37,119 nt of DNA, from the NCBI GenBank assembly GCA_021775555.1, contig JAJFHP010000061.1, positions 1 to 37,119 on the forward strand, written 5' to 3'. Shown one piece after another: positions 25,090-33,285 of this stretch. The translations under genes and the position numbers were made by a program. The notes beneath the pieces were generated by a model. The model did no database searches and had not been told where the DNA came from. It saw only the letters and a program-made list of their open reading frames with translations. This DNA is from Hyphomicrobiales bacterium (lineage in GTDB: Bacteria; Pseudomonadota; Alphaproteobacteria; Rhizobiales; Methyloligellaceae). Every line of letters starts with the position of its first letter. Position 1 is the stretch's first letter.

Positions 25090-25138
25090 TTGATCTAAAA
25101 CAAGGCTAATGAGCGAAAACATGCAAGAATTGATATAT
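25090..25138. promoter_or_regulatory. Candidate control elements upstream of the second soxW-like gene
   Basis: TTGAT-CTAA-AACAA (25090-25103) is one base off the FNR consensus. TGATATAT at 25131-25138 is the octamer also found before tusA, dsrA and fccA. Both lie 85-135 bp upstream of the ATG at 25225. Confidence 0.4.
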
Positions 25139-25224
25139 ACAGCTCTGTCTTGTTTGGGCTAACTTTAGAGAGAGGTTTTTCGCATCAGGAGTTCTCCTAT
25201 CCCTCCTATGAAGGCAGGCTGATC

Positions 25225-25989
25225 ATGAACACGCAAAACACGAACTATAAAACCAAACAGGCAACCACTGCAGCACGTCATGACATGGAAAGACATATTC
25301 ATGTTCCTGCGCTGATCGGAGTTTCAACCCTCCTGATCGCCGCGTTGCTGTGGCTAGCTGCTGGATACACTCCGGCGGGGGCGGAGACCTCAACCAAACT
25401 GCCACCTGCCATCGGGCCGGAACATCCCATGGTTAAGCCAGAGAAGGACGATGAGGCCCTTTATCACCAGACATGGTTCAACCAGTCCTTTTTGAATCTC
25501 CGAGAAGATTTCGAGGAAGCGAAAGCGGAAGGAAAACGCTTTGCGGTCATCTTCGAGCAGCGCGGCTGTGTTTACTGCGTGAAAATGCATACGGAGGTGC
25601 TGGCCAAGAAGTATATCAACGACTATGTGCGCGAGAATTACCGCATCGTTCAGCTCAATCTGTGGGGCGACCGCGAGGTGACGGACTTCGATGGAAAAGT
25701 GATGTCTGAAAAAGAGCTGGTGAGACGCTGGGGCGTCGTGTTCACGCCGTGGATCGTTTTCTTCAAGGACGACTTGTCGGGTGTGGATGCCAAATGGGGT
25801 CCGAAATTGGAAGCCATGCGCATGGGTCTTGGTATTGGCCCGGGCACATTCTACGACATGTTCACCTGGATCCGTATCAAGGGGTATGAGTCAGACGAAC
25901 ATTTTCAGCGCTTTCACATAAGGCGCATAGGCGAGCGCGAAGCCATTGCCAAGAAACAAACCACCGGCAAGACCGGGAAAATAAACTGA
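25225..25989 (+). CDS. SoxW-like thioredoxin with N-terminal membrane anchor (second copy)
   Basis: A 254-residue protein with a basic N-terminal stretch, then a hydrophobic helix (about residues 27-48) that is a signal or anchor, so the thioredoxin domain is periplasmic. The active site is EQRGCVYCVKMH (Cys115, Cys118), followed by LNLWGDREVTDFDG and the cis-proline segment VVFTPWIVFF. It matches the first copy closely over this core. Start choice: ATG at 25225 with a GAAGGCAGG site; a start at 25285 is possible. A second, Tat-exported SoxW-like gene is unusual beside it. Confidence 0.85.
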   Translation: MNTQNTNYKTKQATTAARHDMERHIHVPALIGVSTLLIAALLWLAAGYTPAGAETSTKLPPAIGPEHPMVKPEKDDEALYHQTWFNQSFLNLREDFEEAKAEGKRFAVIFEQRGCVYCVKMHTEVLAKKYINDYVRENYRIVQLNLWGDREVTDFDGKVMSEKELVRRWGVVFTPWIVFFKDDLSGVDAKWGPKLEAMRMGLGIGPGTFYDMFTWIRIKGYESDEHFQRFHIRRIGEREAIAKKQTTGKTGKIN

Positions 25990-26035
25990 AATCTGACATG
26001 AGCTGTTGCCGGAACATGAATAGACGGATCATGCG

Positions 26036-26872
26036 CTAGGATTTTGGCTTCTTGAACTTTAGCGTCATCCTGTCGCTCTCACCGATCGCGAGATATTTTT
26101 CCCGGTCCTGGTCCTTCAATCTCAAGCTTGGCGGCAGGGTCCACACGCCTTTTGGATGATCCCGCGTGTCCGCCGGATTTGCATTGATCTCCGATTTTTC
26201 CACGAAAATAAATCCGGCGGCTTCAGCCATTTCGATCACCTGTTCCTCATGCACATAGCCCGAGAGGGCCTGCGGGTCGGGGAACTCATCAGGATTGGCG
26301 CGATGCTCTACCACGCCTAAAATACCGCCCGGCTTCAGCGCGGTAAACATCGCTTCAAAGATCGGCGTCTCGAAGCCGAACTTCATCCAGTTATGCACAT
26401 TGCGAAACGTCAACACCATGTCAGCCGAGCCCTGTGGGGCTATCGAAGTTTTTGTTCTCGACATCTCGGTGACCGTCACCTCGCTATAGAGGTCGGGACG
26501 GGCTGCCAATTTGGCATCATAACGCTGAATGAACTTCAGGATGCGTGCATCCTTGGTATCTCTGTTTCGGTGGGCGGCATAATATTTGCCGCTCCCCTTG
26601 AGGAAAGGGGCGAGGATTTCCGTATACCAGCCTCCGCCCGGCCAGATTTCCACCACCTTCATATCCGGCCTGACGCCAAGGAATACCAGCGTCTCCAGGG
26701 GATGACGATATTTATCACGTGCGGCGTATTTCGGTGTTCGATGTTTCGCTGCGATGAGGGTATTGAGCCGGACTTCAGCAGTTTTCTGATCTGCAGCGGT
26801 AGGCAACGTTGCGCAGACGAGATAAAAGCCTGTCACAAGCAGCAACCTGATCATATTTGCCACCATTGCCAT
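26036..26872 (-). CDS. Exported class I SAM-dependent methyltransferase-like protein
   Basis: The 278-residue protein has a signal peptide (MIRLLLVTGFYLVCATLPTA) and then a methyltransferase-like domain. The SAM-binding strand-loop is VVEIWPGGGWYTEILAPFL, followed by MVLTFRNVHNWMKF and PGGILGVVEHRANPDE. It resembles a group of predicted exported methyltransferases. An enzyme of this fold outside the cytoplasm would lack SAM, so either the signal is not used or the domain has another role. It is alone on the minus strand, convergent with the second soxW-like gene. Confidence 0.8.
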   Translation of the reverse strand: MAMVANMIRLLLVTGFYLVCATLPTAADQKTAEVRLNTLIAAKHRTPKYAARDKYRHPLETLVFLGVRPDMKVVEIWPGGGWYTEILAPFLKGSGKYYAAHRNRDTKDARILKFIQRYDAKLAARPDLYSEVTVTEMSRTKTSIAPQGSADMVLTFRNVHNWMKFGFETPIFEAMFTALKPGGILGVVEHRANPDEFPDPQALSGYVHEEQVIEMAEAAGFIFVEKSEINANPADTRDHPKGVWTLPPSLRLKDQDREKYLAIGESDRMTLKFKKPKS

Positions 26873-26993
26873 CTCCCTCCCTTATTCCGTGATAATGCCG
26901 GATGGAGAAGCACAATTCAATCAACAGTATAGATACACAATCGACATCAAGCGCGGATTGGCAGTTATGTTCTATGCGTGGCAAATTCTCAGC

Positions 26994-28586
26994 CTAGAAA
27001 CCGGCCGCCTGACCATCTCCTCTGGGATCTGCAGCACCTTCAATGAGACCATCGGGGTGCAACACAAGTGCACCAGCATGACCCATGACTTCATCAAGAG
27101 GTCCGATCTCCTCCAGATCATGCCCTGCGCTTCGAAGTGCTGAAACAACACTCGGATCAAAACGGTTTTCCATACGCAGACTTGTCGTCTCTGCACCCCA
27201 TGTACGCCCGAGCAGCCAGCGCGGCGCGCTCACCGCCTCCTGCAAGCCCTGACCGTGCAAAACGTGGCGCGAAAATATCATTGCCTGGGTCTGTGGTTGA
27301 CCCTCACCCCCCATTGTGCCGTAGGGCATGACCCGGCCGTCTGAGAGATGAGCCAGAGCTGGCTGGATGGTGTGGAAGGGCCGACGGTGCGGTTGCAGGC
27401 AATTGTGATGCGCAGGATCGAGAGAAAAACTGGTCCCCCTGTTCTGCCAGGTGATGCCTGTGCTCTCCAGGACCGTGCCAGAACCAAACTCCCAATATCC
27501 ACTTTGGATGAAGCTGACAGCGCGACCCTCACTATCAATCGCGCCAAGCCAAACCGTATCCCCCTTGGAATTTGCTTCAGGCCAGGGCAATGCCCGGGTC
27601 ATATCGACATTGCCCGCCATGTCATCCAGAACGGAATCGGCCAGAAAGTCTGCCGGATCGACATCCATATAATCCGGGTCAGTGACATAGCGGTCACGCA
27701 CACGGAACGCCTGCTTCGTGGCCTCCACCAGCGCGTGCACATATTCAAACGTCTCCGCCCGGGAAATTTTCAGGCGGTCATAAACGCCCAGCAATAACAG
27801 CGATGCCAGTCCTTGTGTCGGCGGCGGCATGTTGAAGACCGTGTGCCCCGCCACATTAACCGACATGGGCGTAACCGGAAGAGCCCGATGCCGTTCCAGA
27901 TCCTCCAACCGCAGGGGCGTCCCTGCACGTTCATGATCAGACGCAAGAGAACGCGCCAGGTCTCCGCGGTAGAAGTCCTCAAGACCCGCCTCGGCAAGGC
28001 GCCTGAGGGTGTCCGCGATACGTGGCTGCCTGAATTTCGCACCCTCATCCGGCAGGACACCATCAATTAAAAAATTATCCGAAAATCCCGGTGCATCCTT
28101 GAGTTCACTGAATTTTGAGCGCGTGTTCACCGCCTGGCTCTGAGTTACCCCATAGCCTGTATCAGCATGATGAATGGCATCCTCAAGCAAGCGGCCCAAG
28201 GGAATTTTCCCGCCCCATTGATCTTTGCTGATCTTCAGGGCCTCGTGCCAACCTGAGACCGCGCCAGCGACCGTCAGGGCAGCAAGTTTGCCGCGTGACG
28301 GGATCGCATCCAGCCCCTGGTCCTTGTAAAAAGCGATATCGGCCATTGCCGCAGCACCACCGCAGGCGTCAATGCCAACAACCTTCTTGTCTGGCGTGTG
28401 AATGATCCAGAAATTATCACCACCAAGGCTGTTCATATGCGGATAAACCACGGCAATGGCAGCAGCGGCCGCAACCATGGCCTCTATGGCATTGCCGCCA
28501 TCTTCGAGAACCCGCAAGCCAGCGCGGGATGCAAGATGATGGGGCGCTGTGACCATTCCACGATGAGCGCGCGTTGTCTGATGCAT
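26994..28586 (-). CDS. Gamma-glutamyltransferase family protein
   Basis: A 530-residue Ntn-hydrolase of the gamma-glutamyltransferase/cephalosporin acylase family. Family motifs include GGNAIEAMVAAAAA near the start, HMNSLGGDNFWI, and the large/small subunit junction KGDTVWLGAIDSEGRAVS, where Thr344 is the likely autocatalytic nucleophile. MPYGTMGGEGQPQTQA follows near 420. The usual DTTH is DTVW here, so substrate preference may differ from glutathione hydrolases. No signal peptide is apparent, so it is probably cytoplasmic. I start at ATG 28586; a TTG at 28613 is the alternative. A link to glutathione or thiol turnover is possible but not shown. Confidence 0.88.
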   Translation of the reverse strand: MHQTTRAHRGMVTAPHHLASRAGLRVLEDGGNAIEAMVAAAAAIAVVYPHMNSLGGDNFWIIHTPDKKVVGIDACGGAAAMADIAFYKDQGLDAIPSRGKLAALTVAGAVSGWHEALKISKDQWGGKIPLGRLLEDAIHHADTGYGVTQSQAVNTRSKFSELKDAPGFSDNFLIDGVLPDEGAKFRQPRIADTLRRLAEAGLEDFYRGDLARSLASDHERAGTPLRLEDLERHRALPVTPMSVNVAGHTVFNMPPPTQGLASLLLLGVYDRLKISRAETFEYVHALVEATKQAFRVRDRYVTDPDYMDVDPADFLADSVLDDMAGNVDMTRALPWPEANSKGDTVWLGAIDSEGRAVSFIQSGYWEFGSGTVLESTGITWQNRGTSFSLDPAHHNCLQPHRRPFHTIQPALAHLSDGRVMPYGTMGGEGQPQTQAMIFSRHVLHGQGLQEAVSAPRWLLGRTWGAETTSLRMENRFDPSVVSALRSAGHDLEEIGPLDEVMGHAGALVLHPDGLIEGAADPRGDGQAAGF

Positions 28587-28832
28587 TTTTGATCCGTTGT
28601 TTGGTTTATCCAATGTCAGTGTCCGTGATTTTGAAGCCAGGCATCGGGTTTATCCAGGTTAATACACTCACCATTTGTCTGGTGGCGAATCTCACCTGCC
28701 ATTTGGCACCTGGTTAGCGAATCATAGCCGTGCGAAACCTCAGACACTGTGACACCAGTGTGACAGAGGAGATTTCAACGCATGGCTGGCTAAGGGCACT
28801 ATTAGCTAACCTGTTGTCATTTATGAGATAAA

Positions 28833-28907
28833 TGGAGCGGGCGATGAGATTCGAACTCACGACTTCAACCTTGGCAAGGTTGCGCTCTACCCCTGAGCTA
28901 CGCCCGC
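28833..28907 (-). tRNA. tRNA-Gly (GCC anticodon)
   Basis: Read on the minus strand, the sequence folds as a complete tRNA. The acceptor stem is GCGGGCG/CGCCCGC. The D arm is GCTC/GAGC. The anticodon stem is CAACC/GGTTG with the loop TTGCCAA, giving anticodon GCC for glycine. The T arm has the TTCGAAT loop. The discriminator is T and CCA is encoded at 28835-28833. It marks the transition from the sulfur genes to a housekeeping block, and tRNA genes are common integration sites, though no attachment repeat or integrase was seen. Confidence 0.97.
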
Positions 28908-29014
28908 ATACCATTAAAGCTGGACTGCCTTGGTGGCAGTGGCCGATTTATCGCTTAAACTCCCAGCCAATGCAACCACGCTTCCACGCTTGCGGTTCAA
29001 ACAGATGAGCACCC

Positions 29015-29392
29015 TCAGGCTGTGGCTTGTTCTTCCTGATCGGCCCTGATTGCAACCCAGGTGAGCGATGCGGTCAGCGCATCAAGAGAGGCAAACATAA
29101 GCAGCGCCATCCCGGCTTCTCCCATCGCAACCATCAACGACAAGAAGCTCGCCGACACATAACGGGTAGGAATTGTCCAGGCCAGGAAACTGTCGGTCCG
29201 GGTGAGCACCGCGGCAATGTAAAATGAACCGATGATGCCGGTCAGCACACCGACAAAGCGAATCCACATATCGTCGCCTGCGCTCAAACCAAATATACCG
29301 AGCGTAAAATGTGGAATCAGCAGGAACGGCAGCGCCACACCACTGACCAGATATAATCCGTACATGTAAACGCTAAGTGCCGCCCTGGTCAT
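29015..29392 (-). CDS. Small integral membrane protein, unknown function
   Basis: A 125-residue hydrophobic protein with about four transmembrane helices, starting MTRAALSVYMYGLYLVSGVA. It has no cofactor motif I can name. The ATG at 29392 is preceded by GGTGGTGG; an in-frame TTG at 29416 is less likely. It lies just downstream of the tRNA-Gly on the same strand side, and is divergent from the ProX-like gene. Functions in transport or stress are open. Confidence 0.7.
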   Translation of the reverse strand: MTRAALSVYMYGLYLVSGVALPFLLIPHFTLGIFGLSAGDDMWIRFVGVLTGIIGSFYIAAVLTRTDSFLAWTIPTRYVSASFLSLMVAMGEAGMALLMFASLDALTASLTWVAIRADQEEQATA

Positions 29393-29495
29393 TGATCCAC
29401 CACCAACTCCTCCCAAAGAGACCTCCCGGCCCCATCACGGGCAGGAGGGATTATGGGACTATACAAAATCAATCTTCCACGTAGACTCATATTCG

Positions 29496-29999
29496 ATGGA
29501 AAACGCTCCTGCAACGCGCGACATATTGCTTCAGCGGCTCAAAGCCCTTGGCATCAGTGCCAAAACAATCGATCACCCTCCGCTCTTCACGGTGGAGGAA
29601 TCGCGCGCGCTTCGTGGTGAGATTCCAGGGGCCCACACCAAAAACCTGTTCCTGAAATGCAAGAAGGACACGTTCTGGCTCATTGTCGCCCTTGAGGAAG
29701 CAATCATCGACCTGAAACGGATTCACTCCATTCTTGGCAGTGGCCGCCTGAGTTTTGGGCGGCCAGAAATGCTGCTGGAAACGCTTGGCGTCCCGCCCGG
29801 TTCCGTCACGCCCTTCTCGCTTATCAACGACACGCAAGGGCGTGTTACTGTTGTGCTGGATGAAACCATGATGCGCCACGACGTGCTGAATTTTCATCCG
29901 CTTGATAATACGGCAACGACGACCATTTCACGCGAAGATCTGCTCACCTTCATTGGTGATTGCGGCCATAACCCGATGATCCTCCCGGTTAGCAAATAA
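29496..29999 (+). CDS. ProX/YbaK-type aminoacyl-tRNA deacylase
   Basis: The 167-residue protein has the YbaK/ProX editing fold: DHPPLFTVEESRALRGEIPGAHTKNLFLKCKK with the conserved lysine region, then VPPGSVTPFSLIND. Proteins of this family hydrolyse Ala- or Cys-tRNA(Pro) as a translation quality check. It is a free-standing domain, which is the usual form in Alphaproteobacteria. Its neighbours are housekeeping genes, not sulfur genes. Confidence 0.9.
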   Translation: MENAPATRDILLQRLKALGISAKTIDHPPLFTVEESRALRGEIPGAHTKNLFLKCKKDTFWLIVALEEAIIDLKRIHSILGSGRLSFGRPEMLLETLGVPPGSVTPFSLINDTQGRVTVVLDETMMRHDVLNFHPLDNTATTTISREDLLTFIGDCGHNPMILPVSK

Positions 30000-30111
30000 G
30001 ACGCATCGGAAGGTGTGACCGAATAGGCGGTTGCAAAAGGTCATCGCGGGGTTCATTTTTCGCTGAACACAGAACCGTGGAACAGCGGCATAACGGCGAG
30101 GCAAGGAAATT

Positions 30112-31023
30112 ATGGAACCACCAATCGTTGAGGCCAGGCCGGAGAGCACCGGGGCCGATCTCATCAAGGAAACCAATACGCAAAGCTTCGTAGAGGATGT
30201 GATCGAAGCTTCCAAGGAAGCACTCATACTGGTCGATTTCTGGGCGCCCTGGTGTGAGCCCTGCAAGCAGCTTACGCCGGTCCTGGAAAAAGTGGTCAAA
30301 GAGTCCGGCGGCGCAGTACGGCTGGTAAAGCTCGACATTGACAAGCACCCGGCCATTCCCGGCCAGATGGGTGTTCAATCGATCCCGGCGGTGTTCGCGT
30401 TCAAGGCCGGGCGGCCCGTAGATGGATTCATGGGCGCGCTGCCCGAATCACAGGTCAAGGAGTTCATCGCCCGTCACGCAGAGCCGACCGGCCAGCAACA
30501 GGCAGAAGCAGAGATCGAGGCAGCCGAGACCGCCCTGGAGTCAGGTGATCTGGAAGTTGCCACGCAGTCCTTCGCCCAAATTGTACAGGAAGACAAAAAA
30601 AATGCCCGTGCCATATCGGGTCTCGCCAAATGCTTCGTTCAGAACGGTGATCTGGAGCAGGCCGAGCAGACCCTTGACCTGTGGGAAGACAAGGGCAAGA
30701 GCAGCACGGAAATCGACACAGTGCGTGCCATGATCGAGCTGGCCCTCAAGTCAAGCGAGGCTGGCGATGTCACCGCCCTGCGTGACAAGGTGGATAGTGA
30801 CGGGGGAGATTTCCAGTCACGCTGCGATCTTGCAATTGCCCTCAATGCAAATGGCGATCGAGAGGGTGCAGCAGAACAGCTGCTGGAGGTGATTGCTGCC
30901 AAACGTGACTGGAACGAGGGCACGGCCAAGGCCCAGCTGCTCCAGTTTTTCGAGGCCTGGGGAAATGATGATCCGGCAACTGTGACAGGACGACAGAAAC
31001 TCTCATTGCTCTTGTTTTCATGA
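30112..31023 (+). CDS. Thioredoxin-TPR co-chaperone (CnoX/YbbN-like)
   Basis: A 303-residue protein with an N-terminal thioredoxin domain with active site WAPWCEPCKQL (Cys48, Cys51) and an SIPAVFAFKAG cis-proline segment. A C-terminal tetratricopeptide-like region from about residue 130 reads EIEAAETALESGDLEVA, then further helix pairs. This matches the CnoX/YbbN chaperone-redoxin family that protects proteins under oxidative stress and cooperates with GroEL. It precedes the LON-domain gene by 48 bp. Confidence 0.9.
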   Translation: MEPPIVEARPESTGADLIKETNTQSFVEDVIEASKEALILVDFWAPWCEPCKQLTPVLEKVVKESGGAVRLVKLDIDKHPAIPGQMGVQSIPAVFAFKAGRPVDGFMGALPESQVKEFIARHAEPTGQQQAEAEIEAAETALESGDLEVATQSFAQIVQEDKKNARAISGLAKCFVQNGDLEQAEQTLDLWEDKGKSSTEIDTVRAMIELALKSSEAGDVTALRDKVDSDGGDFQSRCDLAIALNANGDREGAAEQLLEVIAAKRDWNEGTAKAQLLQFFEAWGNDDPATVTGRQKLSLLLFS

Positions 31024-31071
31024 GAAACATGTAGCTCCGATTGAGAACTGAGGAGGCGGCAAAGTAAACCC

Positions 31072-31749
31072 GTGCAGGAGCATTATCTCAAACCCGGCGA
31101 CCTGCCGACAAGGCTCAAGATGTTCCCCTTGCGCGGCGTCATCATGCTGCCCCGCTCTTCGCTGCCGCTGAGTGTTTTCGAGCCCCGATATCTGTCGCTG
31201 GTGAATGATGTGCTGGCCGGCGACCGGCTGATAGGTTTCGCTCAACCTGTTAGCCAAGAAGGAGACGCTGAATCACCCGAGGGCAAAGACGCCGTTTTGC
31301 GCCGGACCGGGGGTGTTGGACGCCTCACTGCCTTCCAGGAGACCGACGACGGACGTTATCTCATCACGCTCAGTGGCATCGCCAGGTTCAACATCATCGG
31401 CGAAGAGCAGACTGATGCGCCTTACCGCGTGTGCAATGTCGACTGGTCGGACTACAGTAATGACCTTGTTCAGGGCCATGGTGAAGAAGAGGTGGAACGA
31501 GGTCGGCTGCTCAGCGTGTTAAAAGAATATCTGACCGTTAATGACCTGTCGGCTGATTGGGAAGGCATCAATAATTCGTCGAACGAATTGCTGGTCAACA
31601 CCCTGTCGATGATCTCACCCTACGGGCCGGAGGAAAAGCAGGCACTGCTCGAGGCGGGAGATTTGAAAACCCGCGCCGAAGTTCTGGTTGCCCTGGCCGA
31701 GATGGAAATTGCCGGTGCCGACAGTGGATCAGGTTCAACACTGCAATAA
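31072..31749 (+). CDS. LON substrate-binding domain protein
   Basis: A 225-residue protein matching the stand-alone N-terminal (substrate-binding) domain of Lon protease: [20 protein letters not shown] then [24 protein letters not shown]. It has no ATPase or peptidase domain. The start is a GTG at 31072; a GAGGAGG site about 15 bp upstream makes this the best choice though the spacing is long. Such proteins occur next to CnoX-like thioredoxins in many Alphaproteobacteria. Confidence 0.88.
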   Translation: MQEHYLKPGDLPTRLKMFPLRGVIMLPRSSLPLSVFEPRYLSLVNDVLAGDRLIGFAQPVSQEGDAESPEGKDAVLRRTGGVGRLTAFQETDDGRYLITLSGIARFNIIGEEQTDAPYRVCNVDWSDYSNDLVQGHGEEEVERGRLLSVLKEYLTVNDLSADWEGINNSSNELLVNTLSMISPYGPEEKQALLEAGDLKTRAEVLVALAEMEIAGADSGSGSTLQ

Positions 31750-31781
31750 ATGTGTCAATTATCCGGGCCCAAGGAAAACCC

Positions 31782-31988
31782 ATGAATACCGATCAAAACA
31801 ACAAGTCCGAACCACACGCAGTCGATCCCAAGCTGCTGGAAATTCTGGTGTGCCCGCTCACCAAGAATGAGCTGGAATATGATGCCAAGACCCAGGAACT
31901 GATTTCGCGCTCCGCCGGACTGGCTTATCCCATTCGTGACGGAATTCCGATCATGCTGCCCGAAGAAGCTCGCAAGCTGGATGATTAG
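31782..31988 (+). CDS. UPF0434/Trm112-like small protein
   Basis: A 68-residue protein of the Trm112/YcaR type: [17 protein letters not shown] near the start, and [18 protein letters not shown] at the end. Only one of the zinc cysteines of canonical Trm112 remains, as is usual for UPF0434. The ATG at 31782 has an AAGGAAA site. The TAG stop overlaps the TAA stop of the convergent MFS gene by four bases (TTAG). Confidence 0.88.
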   Translation: MNTDQNNKSEPHAVDPKLLEILVCPLTKNELEYDAKTQELISRSAGLAYPIRDGIPIMLPEEARKLDD

Positions 31989-33232
31989 GCCGCGGGTTTC
32001 CTCACGCTGCCAGGGACCCTGGGCAATGGTCGCTCATCAATCGGAATATGTATCAGCGCTGCAAGCAACCCTAATGCCACGCCTGCCCACCAGATGCCGT
32101 CATAGGTCCCGGTGGTGTCATAGAGATACCCCCCCAGCCACACACCACTGAAACTCCCTAACTGGTGGCTGAAAAATACGATGCCGAAAAGCGTTGCCAT
32201 ATATCTGGTTCCAAACACCTGGCCGACAATACCGGTGGTCAGTGGCACGGTTGATAGCCAGAGCAGCCCCATGGCAATCGCAAACAGGTAAATTGTGATC
32301 TCGGTCTTGGGTGCGATCATCAGGAGCGTGATGGTGATGGCGCGCACGAAGTAGATGCTTGCGAGGCTGGTTTTCTTGCTGTAGCGCTGACCAACCATGC
32401 CGGACATATAGGAGCCGATTATATTGAAAAAACCGACTAGCGAGATGGCAATAGCGCCCGTTCGCGCACTGAGCCCGAGATCCGTCACATAGGCTGGAAA
32501 ATGCACTGTGATGAAGGCTACATGGAAGCCGCACACGAAAAAACCTGTGGTCAGAAGTACGTAGCCACGGTGAGACATCGCCTCGCGCATGGCATCACCG
32601 AATGTCTGCTCCGCACCATGTGAACTCACGCCATTACTCTCGCCCTTGGGCAACATTAATGCAGCCGGAATAATGGCGAGGACCGTCAAAGCCAGCATCA
32701 TTAACGCGGTTTGCCAGCCATAGGCCGAGATAAACCCTTGCGCGATGGGGGAGAATAGAACCTGGCCAAAAGACCCAGCCGCGGTGCCGATACCCAGCGC
32801 CAATGAACGACGCTCCGGACCAACGGCCTTGGCCATAACCGCGAGCGCGATGGAAAAGGCCGTGAAGGAAATTCCCAGACCGGTTGTGAGGCCGGCGAAT
32901 AAATGAAGTTCTGCACCCGTTTCCGCATACCTCATGCCCAAAATGCCCAGCGAATAGATGATCGCCCCAACGATCAGAATCCGCGATGCGCCGAAACGAT
33001 CAGCGATAGCGCCGGCCACCGGCACGCCTATGCCCCACATCAAATTCTGAATAGCAAGGGCCAGGCCGAATGTTTCCCGGCTCCATCCATTCGCGCTCGT
33101 CATGGGCCCAAGGAAAAGACCGAAGGACGAGCGTACGCCGAAACCGACAAGCGAAATTGCGCATCCGGCCAGGATGACGAGGATCATGGCTCGGGTCAGG
33201 GAAGTTTGGGTAGCCTGGTGCGTGGGGGTCAT
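31985..33232 (-). CDS. Major facilitator superfamily transporter
   Basis: A 415-residue membrane protein with twelve predicted helices in two halves, typical of MFS. Motif-like loops include [16 protein letters not shown] near residue 80 (the loop 2-3 signature). The substrate cannot be told from sequence; resemblance to monocarboxylate-type MFS carriers is weak. Gene content around it is housekeeping, and it may be a lineage-specific insertion. The 3' end overlaps the UPF0434 gene. Confidence 0.85.
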   Translation of the reverse strand: MTPTHQATQTSLTRAMILVILAGCAISLVGFGVRSSFGLFLGPMTSANGWSRETFGLALAIQNLMWGIGVPVAGAIADRFGASRILIVGAIIYSLGILGMRYAETGAELHLFAGLTTGLGISFTAFSIALAVMAKAVGPERRSLALGIGTAAGSFGQVLFSPIAQGFISAYGWQTALMMLALTVLAIIPAALMLPKGESNGVSSHGAEQTFGDAMREAMSHRGYVLLTTGFFVCGFHVAFITVHFPAYVTDLGLSARTGAIAISLVGFFNIIGSYMSGMVGQRYSKKTSLASIYFVRAITITLLMIAPKTEITIYLFAIAMGLLWLSTVPLTTGIVGQVFGTRYMATLFGIVFFSHQLGSFSGVWLGGYLYDTTGTYDGIWWAGVALGLLAALIHIPIDERPLPRVPGSVRKPAA

Positions 33233-33285
33233 GGACGATACGTGATTTGTTTTGAGTAAATGTCAGGTGAATTCAGATATTGCGC

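Noticed and set aside
28744-28761. Inverted repeat ACACTG-TGACAC-CAGTGT near the tRNA
   Set aside because: Short 6-bp arms, no T run and no gene start close by; no function can be supported.
28714-28914. 66-codon frame across the tRNA-Gly gene
   Set aside because: It reads through the tRNA, giving the typical nonsense peptide of tRNA DNA.
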